Assembly (NCBI GenBank): GCA_011526105.1
Contig: WYAZ01000177.1
Location: forward strand, 1-64,000
DNA from: Deltaproteobacteria bacterium
GTDB lineage: Bacteria > Myxococcota > Kuafuiibacteriia > Kuafuiibacteriales > Kuafuiibacteriaceae
Reading direction: 5' to 3'
DNA length: 64,000 nucleotides
The notes beneath the pieces are model-generated. The model was given only the letters and a program-made list of their open reading frames with translations. It made no database searches and was not told the DNA's origin. The position numbers and the translations under genes are program-made. This document shows positions 27,389-36,160 of the stretch, in pieces (the first letter of the stretch is position 1; the number at the start of each line of letters is the position of its first letter).

Positions 27389-28740
27389 CGGTCCACCTCT
27401 CCCATCACGGGATCGAGCGAGCCCAGAATGGCGATGGCATCACTCAGCGAGCAGCCGGGCAGCACGTACGGAATGACCGCGCATGCGTGCAGACTGGGCG
27501 AACGGATCTTCAAGCGATACGGGCTCGAACCTTTGTTCGCGCCGCCGCCGATGAGCCACGTGCCAAGCTCGCCGCGCGGAGTCTCGATGCCCACGTAGAC
27601 CTGCCCGGGCGGCAACTTGTGTTGACCGACCATCTTGAGCGGTTTGGTCGAGCAGATGGGACCCGGCGGGAGGTTGTCGACGAGGATACGGGAGATGCGA
27701 ATGCTCTCGCGCATCTCCTCGATGCGCACCTTGGAGCGGGCCCAGCAGTCGCCCGCGTCTTCGACGAACACCTTGAGATCGACCTCGGCGTAAGCGTGGT
27801 ACGGCGCGTCTCGGCGGAGATCGTGGTCCACGCCGCTGGCCCGAAGGAGCGGACCGGTGAGCCCGAGCTCGAGGGCGAGATCGGCGTCGATGACCCCCAC
27901 CCCTTTGGTGCGGGCGCTGAAGATCGGATGCTCGAGCATGCCGAGGTATTGGTCGAGACGCTCGTCGATGGCGCCGAGCGTGCGGTGAAGCATCTCCGGC
28001 CAGCCCGCGGGCACGTCGTGACGGTTTCCGCCGACGGTGTGCGTGTTGTAGTGGAAGCGGCAGCCGGTGAGGTTCTCGAAGAGATCGAGGATCAGCTCGC
28101 GCTCCCGGAAGCACCACATGAAGAGCGAGGTACCGCCGCCGAGCGCACCACCGAGATCCATGCCGAAGGTCCCGAGCCACAACAGATGCGAGGCGACCCG
28201 CTGCGTCTCCGCCAGCACGGTCCGGAGATATCGAGCACGCACCGGGACCTCGACCCCCATCAAGGACTCGAAGGCCATGTTGACGGCCTGCTCGTTGGTC
28301 ATCGGCGCGACGTAGTCGTTCTTGTCGATGATGGGCGTGATGTTCGAAGCCATCAGCTTCTCGCAGAGCTTCTCGACCCCACGATGCAAATAGCCGGGAT
28401 ACGGCACCGCCTTCACGATCTGCTCGCCGTCGAGATAGAGCACCACTCGGAACACGCCGTGCGTGGACGGGTGCTGTGGTCCCAGGCTGAGCGTCATCAG
28501 GTCGGCGTCGGCCTCGTAGGTGGAGAGGTCGAGGTGAGGCTCCGGCACGAAGGCCTTCGTGGGCTTGCAGTCCGTGCGCGGGGTGCGGGCGGCACGAATG
28601 GGCGGGATGGGTCCATCACGCGGCGGGCCACTGGGGACCAGCGGTCCCGTGGACGCGGCGACCTGAGTGACCGGAGCGATCGGAGTGGCCTGAGCCGCCG
28701 GAGTGACCGGTGCGGCCGGGGGCGTCTCGGCTACCGCCAT
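27385..28740 (-). CDS. nuoD: NADH-quinone oxidoreductase subunit D with N-terminal extension
   Basis: Predicted 451-residue 49-kDa-type subunit that forms the quinone site with NuoB. The core begins around residue 80; GPQHPSTHG (quinone-site loop) is at 87-95, followed by YLHRGVEKL and NDYVAPM. The C-terminal motif ETPRGELG is present. The first ~65 residues are Ala/Pro/Thr-rich and unlike the usual short NuoD N-terminus, so an extension or a mis-chosen start is possible. The ATG at 28740 is kept because nuoC ends within 10 nt of it and no better internal start is obvious. The nuoC and nuoD genes overlap by 10 nt and are not fused. Confidence 0.95.
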   Translation of the reverse strand: MAVAETPPAAPVTPAAQATPIAPVTQVAASTGPLVPSGPPRDGPIPPIRAARTPRTDCKPTKAFVPEPHLDLSTYEADADLMTLSLGPQHPSTHGVFRVVLYLDGEQIVKAVPYPGYLHRGVEKLCEKLMASNITPIIDKNDYVAPMTNEQAVNMAFESLMGVEVPVRARYLRTVLAETQRVASHLLWLGTFGMDLGGALGGGTSLFMWCFRERELILDLFENLTGCRFHYNTHTVGGNRHDVPAGWPEMLHRTLGAIDERLDQYLGMLEHPIFSARTKGVGVIDADLALELGLTGPLLRASGVDHDLRRDAPYHAYAEVDLKVFVEDAGDCWARSKVRIEEMRESIRISRILVDNLPPGPICSTKPLKMVGQHKLPPGQVYVGIETPRGELGTWLIGGGANKGSSPYRLKIRSPSLHACAVIPYVLPGCSLSDAIAILGSLDPVMGEVDR

Positions 28741-29234
28741 GGCGCACACCCCGTCTCGATCGCGTAGTCTTTGCGCAGCGGGTGACCGACCCACTCGTCG
28801 GGCATCATCAACCGCCGGAGGTCAGGATGACCCTTGAAGCTCACCCCGACGAGGTCGTACTGCTCACGCTCTTGCCAGTCGGCGCCGGCGAAGAGCGGAA
28901 AGAGCGAGTCGATGTCTTCGTTGAGCTCGAGACGCACGCGCCACTTCGCCACCAGCGTACCGGCGCCCACGCTGCGGAGGGCGGTCGCCACCTCGAAGTG
29001 CTCGACGTCGACGACGGTCTCGCCCTTCTTCTCCTCGAGCCAGTGCGAAGCGACCACTGCGACGTAGCTCGTCCAGCCCGCCTCTTTGAGTGCCTGCGCG
29101 AGTTCGTAGTGCCGCGCGCGCGGCACCAGAGGGCCGCCGGTCTTGTTGTCAGCGTCGGACTCGGCCTTCAGCTCGAAGCGAAGAAAGATCTCCTCGAGCT
29201 GGGCCACTCGCGCCTCGACTGCACTCATGGTCAC
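28731..29234 (-). CDS. nuoC: NADH-quinone oxidoreductase subunit C
   Basis: Predicted 167-residue 30-kDa-type subunit of the complex I connecting arm. The signature is the C-terminal motif ADWQEREQYDLVGVSFKGHPDLRRLMMPDEW (cited in part: WQEREQYDLVGVSFKGHP), ending HPLRKDYAIE. The start is either GTG at 29234, whose codon overlaps the nuoB TGA as GTGA, or ATG at 29228. It lies between nuoB and nuoD and overlaps both. The N-terminal third is more variable than in other NuoC proteins. Confidence 0.94.
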   Translation of the reverse strand: MTMSAVEARVAQLEEIFLRFELKAESDADNKTGGPLVPRARHYELAQALKEAGWTSYVAVVASHWLEEKKGETVVDVEHFEVATALRSVGAGTLVAKWRVRLELNEDIDSLFPLFAGADWQEREQYDLVGVSFKGHPDLRRLMMPDEWVGHPLRKDYAIETGCAPWR

Positions 29235-29941
29235 TCCCCCGACTCGTCGGGCAGCTCGAGCCCCTGAACTTTCAGCGTTCGCGCCGAGAGCTCTTGAAGT
29301 CGCGTGGTGCGATCGTTTGGATCCTTCGCGATGCGGTCCTCGAAGCGGCCGATCTTGGGCACGATCGTCTTGTCGTGCGTCTCGGGCCGCTCGTCCTTGG
29401 GCACCGGCTTACCTGCGCGCTTGAGGCTGACGCGCTCCTGAAGGCGCATCATCCCGGCCATCAGAGATTCTGGATTGGGCGGGCAGCCAGGGATGTAGAC
29501 ATCGACAGGAACAACAATGTCGATGCCGGGAATGACGGAGTAGATGTCGCGGTAGAAGTCCCCGGAGATGGCGCAGGATCCCATCGCGATGCACCACTTG
29601 GGCTCCGGCATCTGGTCCCATAGGCGCTTCACGCGCGGGGCCATCTTCACGGTGATCGTCCCAGCGACCACCATGACATCGCACTGCCGCGGCGTGCCGC
29701 GAACGATGGTGCCCATGCGGTCGAGGTCAACCCGGCTTGCGGCCGCGGCCATGAACTCGATGCCGCAGCAGCTCGTGGCCATGGGGAAGATCCAAAGCGA
29801 GTTCTTCGCCCCCCACTCGAGGAGCGCATCGACGCTGGTCGTCGCGATGTCGAGGCCCGGGAACCGCGCCAGCACGTCGTAGATGGGGTGCTCGTAGTTG
29901 CGCTCGGCTTCGAGCGCGGCGAGCTGGTCTTTCACTGCCAC
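29231..29941 (-). CDS. nuoB: NADH-quinone oxidoreductase subunit B
   Basis: Predicted 236-residue iron-sulfur subunit that carries cluster N2 and forms the quinone site. The ligands are visible: the tandem Cys in ATSCCGIEF, GSCAISG and IPGCPPNPE. The GTG at 29941 is preferred because GGAAGGGGG lies 7 nt upstream; a second GTG at 29935, overlapping the nuoA TGA, is equally family-compatible. The ~60-residue C-terminal tail after the conserved core is polar and longer than in E. coli NuoB (220 total). It is the second gene of the operon. Confidence 0.95.
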   Translation of the reverse strand: MAVKDQLAALEAERNYEHPIYDVLARFPGLDIATTSVDALLEWGAKNSLWIFPMATSCCGIEFMAAAASRVDLDRMGTIVRGTPRQCDVMVVAGTITVKMAPRVKRLWDQMPEPKWCIAMGSCAISGDFYRDIYSVIPGIDIVVPVDVYIPGCPPNPESLMAGMMRLQERVSLKRAGKPVPKDERPETHDKTIVPKIGRFEDRIAKDPNDRTTRLQELSARTLKVQGLELPDESGE

Positions 29942-30294
29942 TTGAGAGCCCCCTTCCGGAGGGCGTAGACCCACCCGAGCAGAAGAATCGCCACGAAGAG
30001 GAACATCTCGACCATGGCGAAGGTGCCGAGCCCCCTCACGTTGAGCGCCCAAGGAATGAGAAACGCCGCTTCGACATCAAAGAGGATGAAGACGAGGGCA
30101 ATGACGTAGTAGCGCGGGTGGAAGCGAATCCACGCCTGGTGGGCGGGCTCTTCGCCGCATTCGTAGGTGAGCGTCTTGGTCTCGGACGGGCGTTTCGCGC
30201 GCACCGCCATGATCCGCGCAGCGAAGAGGGTCACGAAGCCCACCGAGAACGCGATGGCGAGGAAAACGATGGCTGGGGCCCACTGTTCCAGCAT
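29932..30294 (-). CDS. nuoA: NADH-quinone oxidoreductase subunit A
   Basis: Predicted 120-residue membrane subunit of complex I with three transmembrane helices. The conserved loop TYECGEEPAHQAWIRFHPRYYVIALVFILFDVEAAFL (cited in part: YECGEEPAHQAWIRF, LVFILFDVEAAFL) contains the cysteine of the deactive-state-sensitive loop. It is the first gene of the operon nuoABCDHIJKLMN, starting at ATG 30294. It is divergent from the rhodanese gene, so the ~240 nt between 30294 and 30535 should contain the operon promoter; I see no clear consensus boxes. Confidence 0.96.
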   Translation of the reverse strand: MLEQWAPAIVFLAIAFSVGFVTLFAARIMAVRAKRPSETKTLTYECGEEPAHQAWIRFHPRYYVIALVFILFDVEAAFLIPWALNVRGLGTFAMVEMFLFVAILLLGWVYALRKGALKWQ

Positions 30295-30534
30295 GCGAGA
30301 GGCAGATAGTCCGGCCCGCGATCACGCGCAAGCAGGTCCGCTGCGTGCATCGGCCTTTTGGGCGCCATGCGTGATTCGAGTGCGAGAGACTGGACGTATC
30401 CCCCTACAGACCGCGTCGCGTCCCAGTTCACCCAAGGCGCGATCCCCCGCCGGGCAGGGGAAAGCACGGTGCCGCTTGGCCTGAGGATGGTCGTTGACAG
30501 TCTTCGCGAACGCTCTGCCATGCTCGGGAGGCCC

Positions 30535-31404
30535 ATGCTCTCCCTCGTCGCGTTCATCTCGTGCGCCCTCAGCGCACTCCCCTCGGGTGAAACCGTCTTC
30601 GTCACCCCGGCCCAGGCGGCGAGTCTGCACGCAGCCGGTGCTCTGGTGTTGGACGCGCGCAAGTCTCCCACGAGCCCCTATGTGGCTGGGGCGGTGGAGA
30701 CGGACTGGCTCGACTACCGCGACGGCCTCCTTCCGACCGGGCGCCTCGACTCGAACCTCGAGCGCGTCGCGAAGAAGCTGCGAAGACTCGGGCTGTCGCA
30801 CGACCGTTCCGTACTGGTCGTCGGCGACATGCATGAAGGTTGGGGAGAAGAGGCGCGCATCTGGTGGATGCTGCGTTACCTCGGGTTCGAGGACGTATTC
30901 ATCCTCGAGGGCGGCGTGCGGGCATGGGTGAAGGCTGGCTTCGCGGTGAGCACGGGGCTATCGGAGGCGCGCACGGGTCCGCCGCTGGTGTTGCGCAACA
31001 GGTCCGAACTCGACGCGACCTGGCGGGATGTCGATCGGCTGCGTACGGATCCCAAAGCGGTGGTGCTCGATGCGCGCGAGCCCAACGAGTTTGCCGGCGC
31101 CACTCCGTTCTTCGAAGCCCGGGGCGGACACATCCCCGGCGCCAAGAACCTCCCGTGGAAGACGCTGCTCACCCCGGAGGGCTCGCTGCGATCGGGTGCC
31201 GAGCTCGATCGCATCTTCAAGGATCTCGGCATCACCGAGGCGCACCCGGTCGTCGCGTACTGCACGGGCGGCGTGCGCTCCGCGTTCGTGGTCGCGGTGC
31301 TGCATCATCGCGGCTACGTCCACGCCGCAAACTACGCCGGCTCCTTCTGGGAGTGGGCTCGACGCGATGAGCTTCCCGTCGCGCGACCCTCCGCTGGTCC
31401 TTGA
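30535..31404 (+). CDS. Exported tandem-rhodanese sulfurtransferase
   Basis: Predicted 289-residue protein with two rhodanese domains. The N-terminal domain (about residues 22-140) lacks an active-site cysteine. The C-terminal domain (about 155-275) has the loop CTGGVRS with catalytic Cys243. Sulfurtransferases of this kind move sulfane sulfur to cyanide or thiols. The chosen ATG at 30535 has GGGAGG just upstream and begins a hydrophobic stretch that looks like a signal peptide. The ATG at 30520 would add one Arg, giving a more normal n-region, but has no ribosome-binding site. Export is therefore probable rather than certain. Confidence 0.85.
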   Translation: MLSLVAFISCALSALPSGETVFVTPAQAASLHAAGALVLDARKSPTSPYVAGAVETDWLDYRDGLLPTGRLDSNLERVAKKLRRLGLSHDRSVLVVGDMHEGWGEEARIWWMLRYLGFEDVFILEGGVRAWVKAGFAVSTGLSEARTGPPLVLRNRSELDATWRDVDRLRTDPKAVVLDAREPNEFAGATPFFEARGGHIPGAKNLPWKTLLTPEGSLRSGAELDRIFKDLGITEAHPVVAYCTGGVRSAFVVAVLHHRGYVHAANYAGSFWEWARRDELPVARPSAGP

Positions 31405-31602
31405 ACGACCCCGCTCTGGGCCCACGTGGCCTGAGCTCGAGATGCCGGCGCGCCGCGAGCACCGCACCAGAGTTCCGCGGGCGATGAAACCTCGAGACCA
31501 GCATGATGCTCCCCGTCCTCGAGTCCGCAGCGTCCGGCGTTCGAAGCGCGGCCGCGCGGCAGAGACGGGCGTCGCGGCCTGGATAGATCTGTCTGCTGGT
31601 CG

Positions 31603-32529
31603 TTGGGCAGACCGGCGCAGCGCGCAGCTATTCGTAGCGTCGGCCGGAAGCATTCGTACGCCCAATGCGCTGACGGGCGGCCAACGCCACCGACGATTCG
31701 GGACCTGGAGCTCGCGCCCTTGGACGTGGCCCTCGCTGCCTGGCCGGTCGAGGCCTCGGGTTCACACGCAGATGGTCGCGTGGGCCTCTTTGGTGAACAC
31801 GTCGCCATCGTGACCTCCTCGGTCTGCGCGCGGCTCCATGTGTTGGACGGCCCATTCGTGTTCGGGGGGCCGGTCATGGCGGCCGCACCCGACGTGGAGG
31901 GTGGCTATCTACTCTTCGTGCACGAACCGACCGCGGGGACAAACGAGCAGCTGCGCATCCGCCTCGGGCCCGATCTCCTCGAGCGGGAGAGGGGCGCTTC
32001 GCCGCTTCGCGCGTCGACCGCCAGGTGGCTCGAGTCCAGCCGCGCGCATCTCATCGCAGGCCACATCGAAGGCGGGGGTTCGGGCGTACCCATCCCCTGG
32101 CTCTGTCCACCGGGCATGGCGGCGGGTTGTGTCGACCTCTCGAACGCCGGCGGCGAAACACGCGGAGTCAGCACGAGCCCGTTCGGGCCCTCGGCGTCGA
32201 GCATGGACAGCTGCGCGTACGCGAAGGGCTGCCCGCTCGGTGGCGAGCGCTACCGCATCCGGAGGCGCTGAGCGCCGGCGCCACATCGGCGCGCGCACCA
32301 CCGACGTGGTCGAGCTACCGGGCGACCGTTTCGTTCTCGGCACGAACCTGGGTGACCTCTTCTTGGGCTCGCGACGAACGGCGCTGTGACCTGACGCGCG
32401 GCGACGGCGCCCGCGGGACCTCTACGTCACGAGCCCGCGCGCGGCGACGGCCCATTCGGGTACCATCGACCTGCTCGTTCGGGTCGAGGGGACAACGCGT
32501 TATGCACGCCTCGAGCTGTTCGCGCCCTA
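31603..32529 (+). pseudogene. Frameshifted remnant of a propeller-like protein gene
   Basis: Coding-like sequence runs in one frame from about 31690 to 32271 (e.g. VALAAWPVEASG, HVAIVTSSVCARLHVLDGPF). It shifts frame near 32270-32290 to continue as DVVELPGDRFVLGTNLGDLFLG, meets an in-frame TGA at 32387, and goes on in the same frame as DLYVTSPRAATAHSGTIDLL, ending at TAG 32529. At least one frameshift and one stop therefore interrupt what looks like one gene. Short beta-strand units with Val/Leu-Asp-Gly resemble the lipoprotein propellers elsewhere in the window. No signal peptide remains; the 198 nt between the rhodanese gene and 31603 contain nothing recognisable. A sequencing error could mimic the frameshift. 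Confidence 0.5.
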
Positions 32530-32673
32530 GGCGGATCGACGCAGCTCGCTTTGGGACTCCGTCTCACGCCCGGACCCGCCTGTTCGGCGCATGTGGACTT
32601 AAACGCGAACACCCTGGCCTCGGGGCCGTTGGCCTCGCAGACCAGAGCTCGACCGTTAGGGTAGTCTAAGCAG

Positions 32674-35163
32674 ATGCACGACCGCACACGCCCTACCGGG
32701 TCGCCGGCTCTTTCCGCGGTACTTCTCTGCATCGTCTTTGCGGGCTGCGACTGCGGCGGCACCACCCCAATCACATGTGAGACCAACGCGGATTGCGAAG
32801 CGGGCGGGACATGCGTCGACTCCGAGTGTCGGGACCTCGGCGACGCAGGTGCGCTCGATGGACGAGTCGAGAGGGACTCTTCAACCTGCGAGGCGTGCGG
32901 GTCGGAGTGCTGCGCGGCTGAGCAGGTGTGCGTGGCGAACATTGCTTGTGGTGAGGACCACGGACCGTGTGCAACGAGCGACAACTGCACCGGCGACGAC
33001 TACTGCGAACCGACGCTGATGCGTTGCGTGCCGTGGGGCGTGCCGCCCGGAGTGGATCGCGATCCAATGTGTACACGTCTCGCGATCGCGGGCGCGTTTT
33101 CACCGACCGTGCAGTGCGAGTTCCGCGAGGTCCCTCCGGGCGACGCGTTCCCCGAGAACCTGCACGTGCTCACAACACCCATGGTGATCGACTTCCACAT
33201 TGATCGCGGGCCCGGCGAGGCGAGGCGTCCATCGATCGTGGCGGTGTTTGACGATGGCGTCGACGGATCGGACGAACTCCCGACTGGAGTCATTCGCATT
33301 CTCGACGGTCGCACCTGCACGCAGCAGGCAGAGCTTGGCTCACTTCAGCTCGTGTCTCACAGCTCGCCGCCCGCGGTGGGCGACCTCGACGGGGACGGGC
33401 GCGCGGAGATCGTCGCCAACAAGGCCGGCGGCGGGCTCGTCGCATTCCGCTACGACGAGACTGCGAGTTCGTGGGCGGTGATGTGGCGCTCCACGACCGA
33501 CGGAACGACGCCGTACATCGTCGAAGGCAGCGGATGGGCAGGTCCATCCATCGTGGACCTCGACGACGACGGAGTCCCCGAGGTGCTTCGCGGCGGCATC
33601 GTGCTCTCCAGCCTCGGTGTGCTGGTCGACCAAACCTCGCTTGGTCTCCATGGGTACTCGAGAGGGATCTTCCCCATCGTTGTCGATGTCGACGACGACG
33701 GGATGGTCGAGTTCGTAGCGGGCGACGGAGTGTGGCAGTGGGACCGCGCCGGACGAACGTGGGTGGCCGAGTCCTACGTGACGACGCCGCAGGCGGCTGG
33801 CCACGTTGCTCTCGCGGACTTTGGCGACTTTCCGGGAGCAGCGGCCTGGCCCAGGAGCACGCCCGAGGTCGCAGTGATCTCGGACGGTACAGCGCGCGTT
33901 CAGACCCTCGACGGAACGATCGTCTTCGGTCCGGTGACGTTGCCGGGAGAAGGCACGGGCGGCCCCCCCACCATCGGTGACTTCGACGGCGACGGGCGAC
34001 CCGAGTTTGCGAGCGCGGGCGCGAACGCCTACACAGTGTTCGACCTCGACTGCACCGATACGCCGATCGGTGCATGTGCCACAGGCGCCATGACGGGTGT
34101 CTTGTGGTCACAGCGCTCGCAGGACGCGAGCAGCAACGTGACGGGCTCGAGCATCTTCGACTTCGAGGGCGACGGCCGCGCCGAGGCGGTCTACGGCGAC
34201 GAATGCTTCATCCGGGTGTACGACGGGAAAAGCGGCGACGTGCTCTTCAGCCAGGCACGGAGCTCCTGCACTTGGAACGAGAACCCCGTAATCGCGGATG
34301 TCGACGGCGACTTCAACGCCGAGATCGTCATCGGTGACAACTACAACTGTGGCTCCGTGGACTCGGGAACGGACTGCTCCGCGTTCGGGCTCGGACCGCG
34401 TCTCACCGATCCGCTCTTCCCCGGGCTTCGCTGCATGGAGGGCGCAGATTGTCTGAGCGGTTCCTGCGACGCGGGATACTGCCGCTGCACGATGGACTCC
34501 GAGTGTTGTGCTGGCGCGGGTTGCGACCGAGCGACCTTCGTGTGCGAGACGCCACCCGCAGGCACGCCTGGGACAGGCAACACCTGCCGCGCGTCGCGGC
34601 CCGTGGGAACACTCGGCATCCGCGTGTACCGCGACGGGATGGATCGGTGGGTGCGCTCGCGGCCGATCTGGAACCAGCACGCATACTACGTGACCAACGT
34701 CGGCGACGACGGGGAGATCCCGCGCACGTCGGCGGCCGCACTCAACTGGACGGACCCCGGGCTCAATCACTTCCGACAGAACGTTCAGGGCTCCGCGGTG
34801 CCCGGCGCTTCTCCAGACGTCACCTCACGCGCCGACGCGCTGGCCTGTGGTCCCGACGGAACGGCGACGATCCACGCGACGGTGTGCAACCGCGGCACAG
34901 ACGACGTGGGCTTTGGCGTCGCGGTTGGGTTCTACGCAGGCGATCCAACAGCCGGCGGCGAGGTGATCTGCATGGCGCGCACGAGCCGGGATCTCGCACC
35001 CGGGACGTGCGAGAGCGTCGATTGCTTGTGGGTCGATTCGCAGATGATGGATACGGGAACGGACGTATGGGTCGTGGCCGACGACGGCGGCGAGATCTTC
35101 GAGTGCCGCGAGACGAACAACGTCACCATCTACTTGGGCGTACGCTGCGACGCCATGTTCTGA
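32674..35163 (+). CDS. FG-GAP/VCBS-repeat lipoprotein with CARDB-like C-terminus
   Basis: Predicted 829-residue lipoprotein with lipobox FAGC (Cys25). A Cys-rich EGF-like stretch follows at about residues 30-120. Six calcium-loop units of FG-GAP type then occur between about 225 and 560 (DLDGDGRAEI, DLDDDGVPEV, DVDDDGMVEF, DFDGDGRPEF, DFEGDGRAEA, DVDGDFNAEI), the pattern of an integrin-like seven-bladed propeller. A second Cys-rich knob (CLSGSCDAGYCRC) and a C-terminal CARDB-like domain (ATVCNRGTDDVGFGV, ECRETNNVTIYL) follow. Surface adhesion or calcium-dependent matrix binding is inferred. No operon partner is evident. Confidence 0.85.
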   Translation: MHDRTRPTGSPALSAVLLCIVFAGCDCGGTTPITCETNADCEAGGTCVDSECRDLGDAGALDGRVERDSSTCEACGSECCAAEQVCVANIACGEDHGPCATSDNCTGDDYCEPTLMRCVPWGVPPGVDRDPMCTRLAIAGAFSPTVQCEFREVPPGDAFPENLHVLTTPMVIDFHIDRGPGEARRPSIVAVFDDGVDGSDELPTGVIRILDGRTCTQQAELGSLQLVSHSSPPAVGDLDGDGRAEIVANKAGGGLVAFRYDETASSWAVMWRSTTDGTTPYIVEGSGWAGPSIVDLDDDGVPEVLRGGIVLSSLGVLVDQTSLGLHGYSRGIFPIVVDVDDDGMVEFVAGDGVWQWDRAGRTWVAESYVTTPQAAGHVALADFGDFPGAAAWPRSTPEVAVISDGTARVQTLDGTIVFGPVTLPGEGTGGPPTIGDFDGDGRPEFASAGANAYTVFDLDCTDTPIGACATGAMTGVLWSQRSQDASSNVTGSSIFDFEGDGRAEAVYGDECFIRVYDGKSGDVLFSQARSSCTWNENPVIADVDGDFNAEIVIGDNYNCGSVDSGTDCSAFGLGPRLTDPLFPGLRCMEGADCLSGSCDAGYCRCTMDSECCAGAGCDRATFVCETPPAGTPGTGNTCRASRPVGTLGIRVYRDGMDRWVRSRPIWNQHAYYVTNVGDDGEIPRTSAAALNWTDPGLNHFRQNVQGSAVPGASPDVTSRADALACGPDGTATIHATVCNRGTDDVGFGVAVGFYAGDPTAGGEVICMARTSRDLAPGTCESVDCLWVDSQMMDTGTDVWVVADDGGEIFECRETNNVTIYLGVRCDAMF

Positions 35164-35406
35164 GCGGGTGCCCCGGGCTGCCCAACCCAACGGAGAGCTC
35201 GAGCCGCCTGCCTTGGACCGCAGCCGCGACTCGTTGAGTCGAGCATCACAACGTGGTGCCTCGCGAAGACATCACTGTCGTCTCGAAAGTAGCGCCACGG
35301 GCTCGCCCGGACACTCCGAAAGCGCTCGCGCACGGCATGGTTCTCGAGATGGCTGCGGCTCGACCTCCGCTTCAGCGCCGGAGGATTCAGTCGGCCCAGC
35401 GGGGCG

Positions 35407-35886
35407 ATGGAGTTCATCATGTTGGACGTCAACAAGCCGAAAGTACAAAGCCACCAGCAACCATCGCGAACCGGGACTCCTGAGCCCGCCGCGAATCCCG
35501 CGGCTCCCCCAGCCCGTACCTCCGCCGATGAGCGCTCTTCCGACCGAGTGCAAGAGACGCCGCCGGTGATCGTCGAGTCGGCCGCATCGAGTGCAGCTCC
35601 GGGCGTGGGGGGCGGCATCGCGTCGCTGCTTCCCAAGACAGAGAAGGCTGGGCTGGCGGCACTGCCTCCGCTGTCGAGCGTCGATGGGACCGCAATCTCA
35701 AAGCCGGTGGTGAACGTGATGAACGCGCTCGGGGACCGGATCCTCGCTTCGCTTGGACCCCAGCTCGGCGCCGAGGGGCGGAGCGTCGCCTTCAACATGC
35801 CGTGTATGGTTCAGGCGTTTGCTCAGCTCGCAGCGGGGGCCACGCCGGAAAGACGGCGCGAAGAGCTGAGCTTCCCGCGGTTGTAG
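35407..35886 (+). CDS. Small Pro/Ala-rich hypothetical protein
   Basis: Predicted 159-residue protein without signal peptide or membrane segment. The first ~90 residues are rich in Pro, Ala, Ser, Gln and Glu and look disordered. A short region at about 95-140 (NVMNALGDRILASLGPQL, VQAFAQLAAGATPERR) could be helical. No family is recognised. An open frame on the opposite strand (35130-35798) overlaps most of it, so the coding assignment is tentative. The 243 nt upstream, back to the FG-GAP gene, hold no recognisable feature. Confidence 0.4.
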   Translation: MEFIMLDVNKPKVQSHQQPSRTGTPEPAANPAAPPARTSADERSSDRVQETPPVIVESAASSAAPGVGGGIASLLPKTEKAGLAALPPLSSVDGTAISKPVVNVMNALGDRILASLGPQLGAEGRSVAFNMPCMVQAFAQLAAGATPERRREELSFPRL

Positions 35887-35970
35887 GCTGGGAGGATCCA
35901 GAGCCGGGATGACTTGCGTCCGGCGCATGCAGGTGGGCAGACCGCGCAGACTTCCGGCCACAGCCTTGGG

Positions 35971-36160
35971 CTAGTGTCCCGTCCGAGAAGTTCGATCATG
36001 TTCCCGCGAAGTATCTTTCGTCGCTGGTCGGCGCGCTACGAAGGGAGTTGGGTCGGCCCCAATGACCGAGGAGCCCGAAAGGGCGGCAGCAGGCCGCGCG
36101 TCGGCCAGGGGCGAAAAGGACAAGCGCGAACGTGATCGAACTTTTCGGACGGGACACTAG
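35971..36160. mobile_element. MITE-like element, family B
   Basis: A 190-bp element with 28-bp terminal inverted repeats matching at 27 of 28 positions: the left (35971-35998) starts CTAGTGTCCCGTCCGAGAAG, and the right (36133-36160) reads CTAGTGTCCCGTCCGAAAAG on the other strand. Both ends carry CTAG, consistent with duplication of TA or CTAG on insertion. The 134-bp interior has no transposase. The right end supplies the TAG stop of the minus-strand gene fragment at 36157-36591. Its sequence is unrelated to family A apart from the CTAG ends. Confidence 0.85.

Noticed and set aside
35130-35798. 222-codon frame on the minus strand overlapping the small protein at 35407-35886
   Set aside because: It has no motif, signal peptide or ribosome-binding site; I favour the + frame, though neither is firmly supported.
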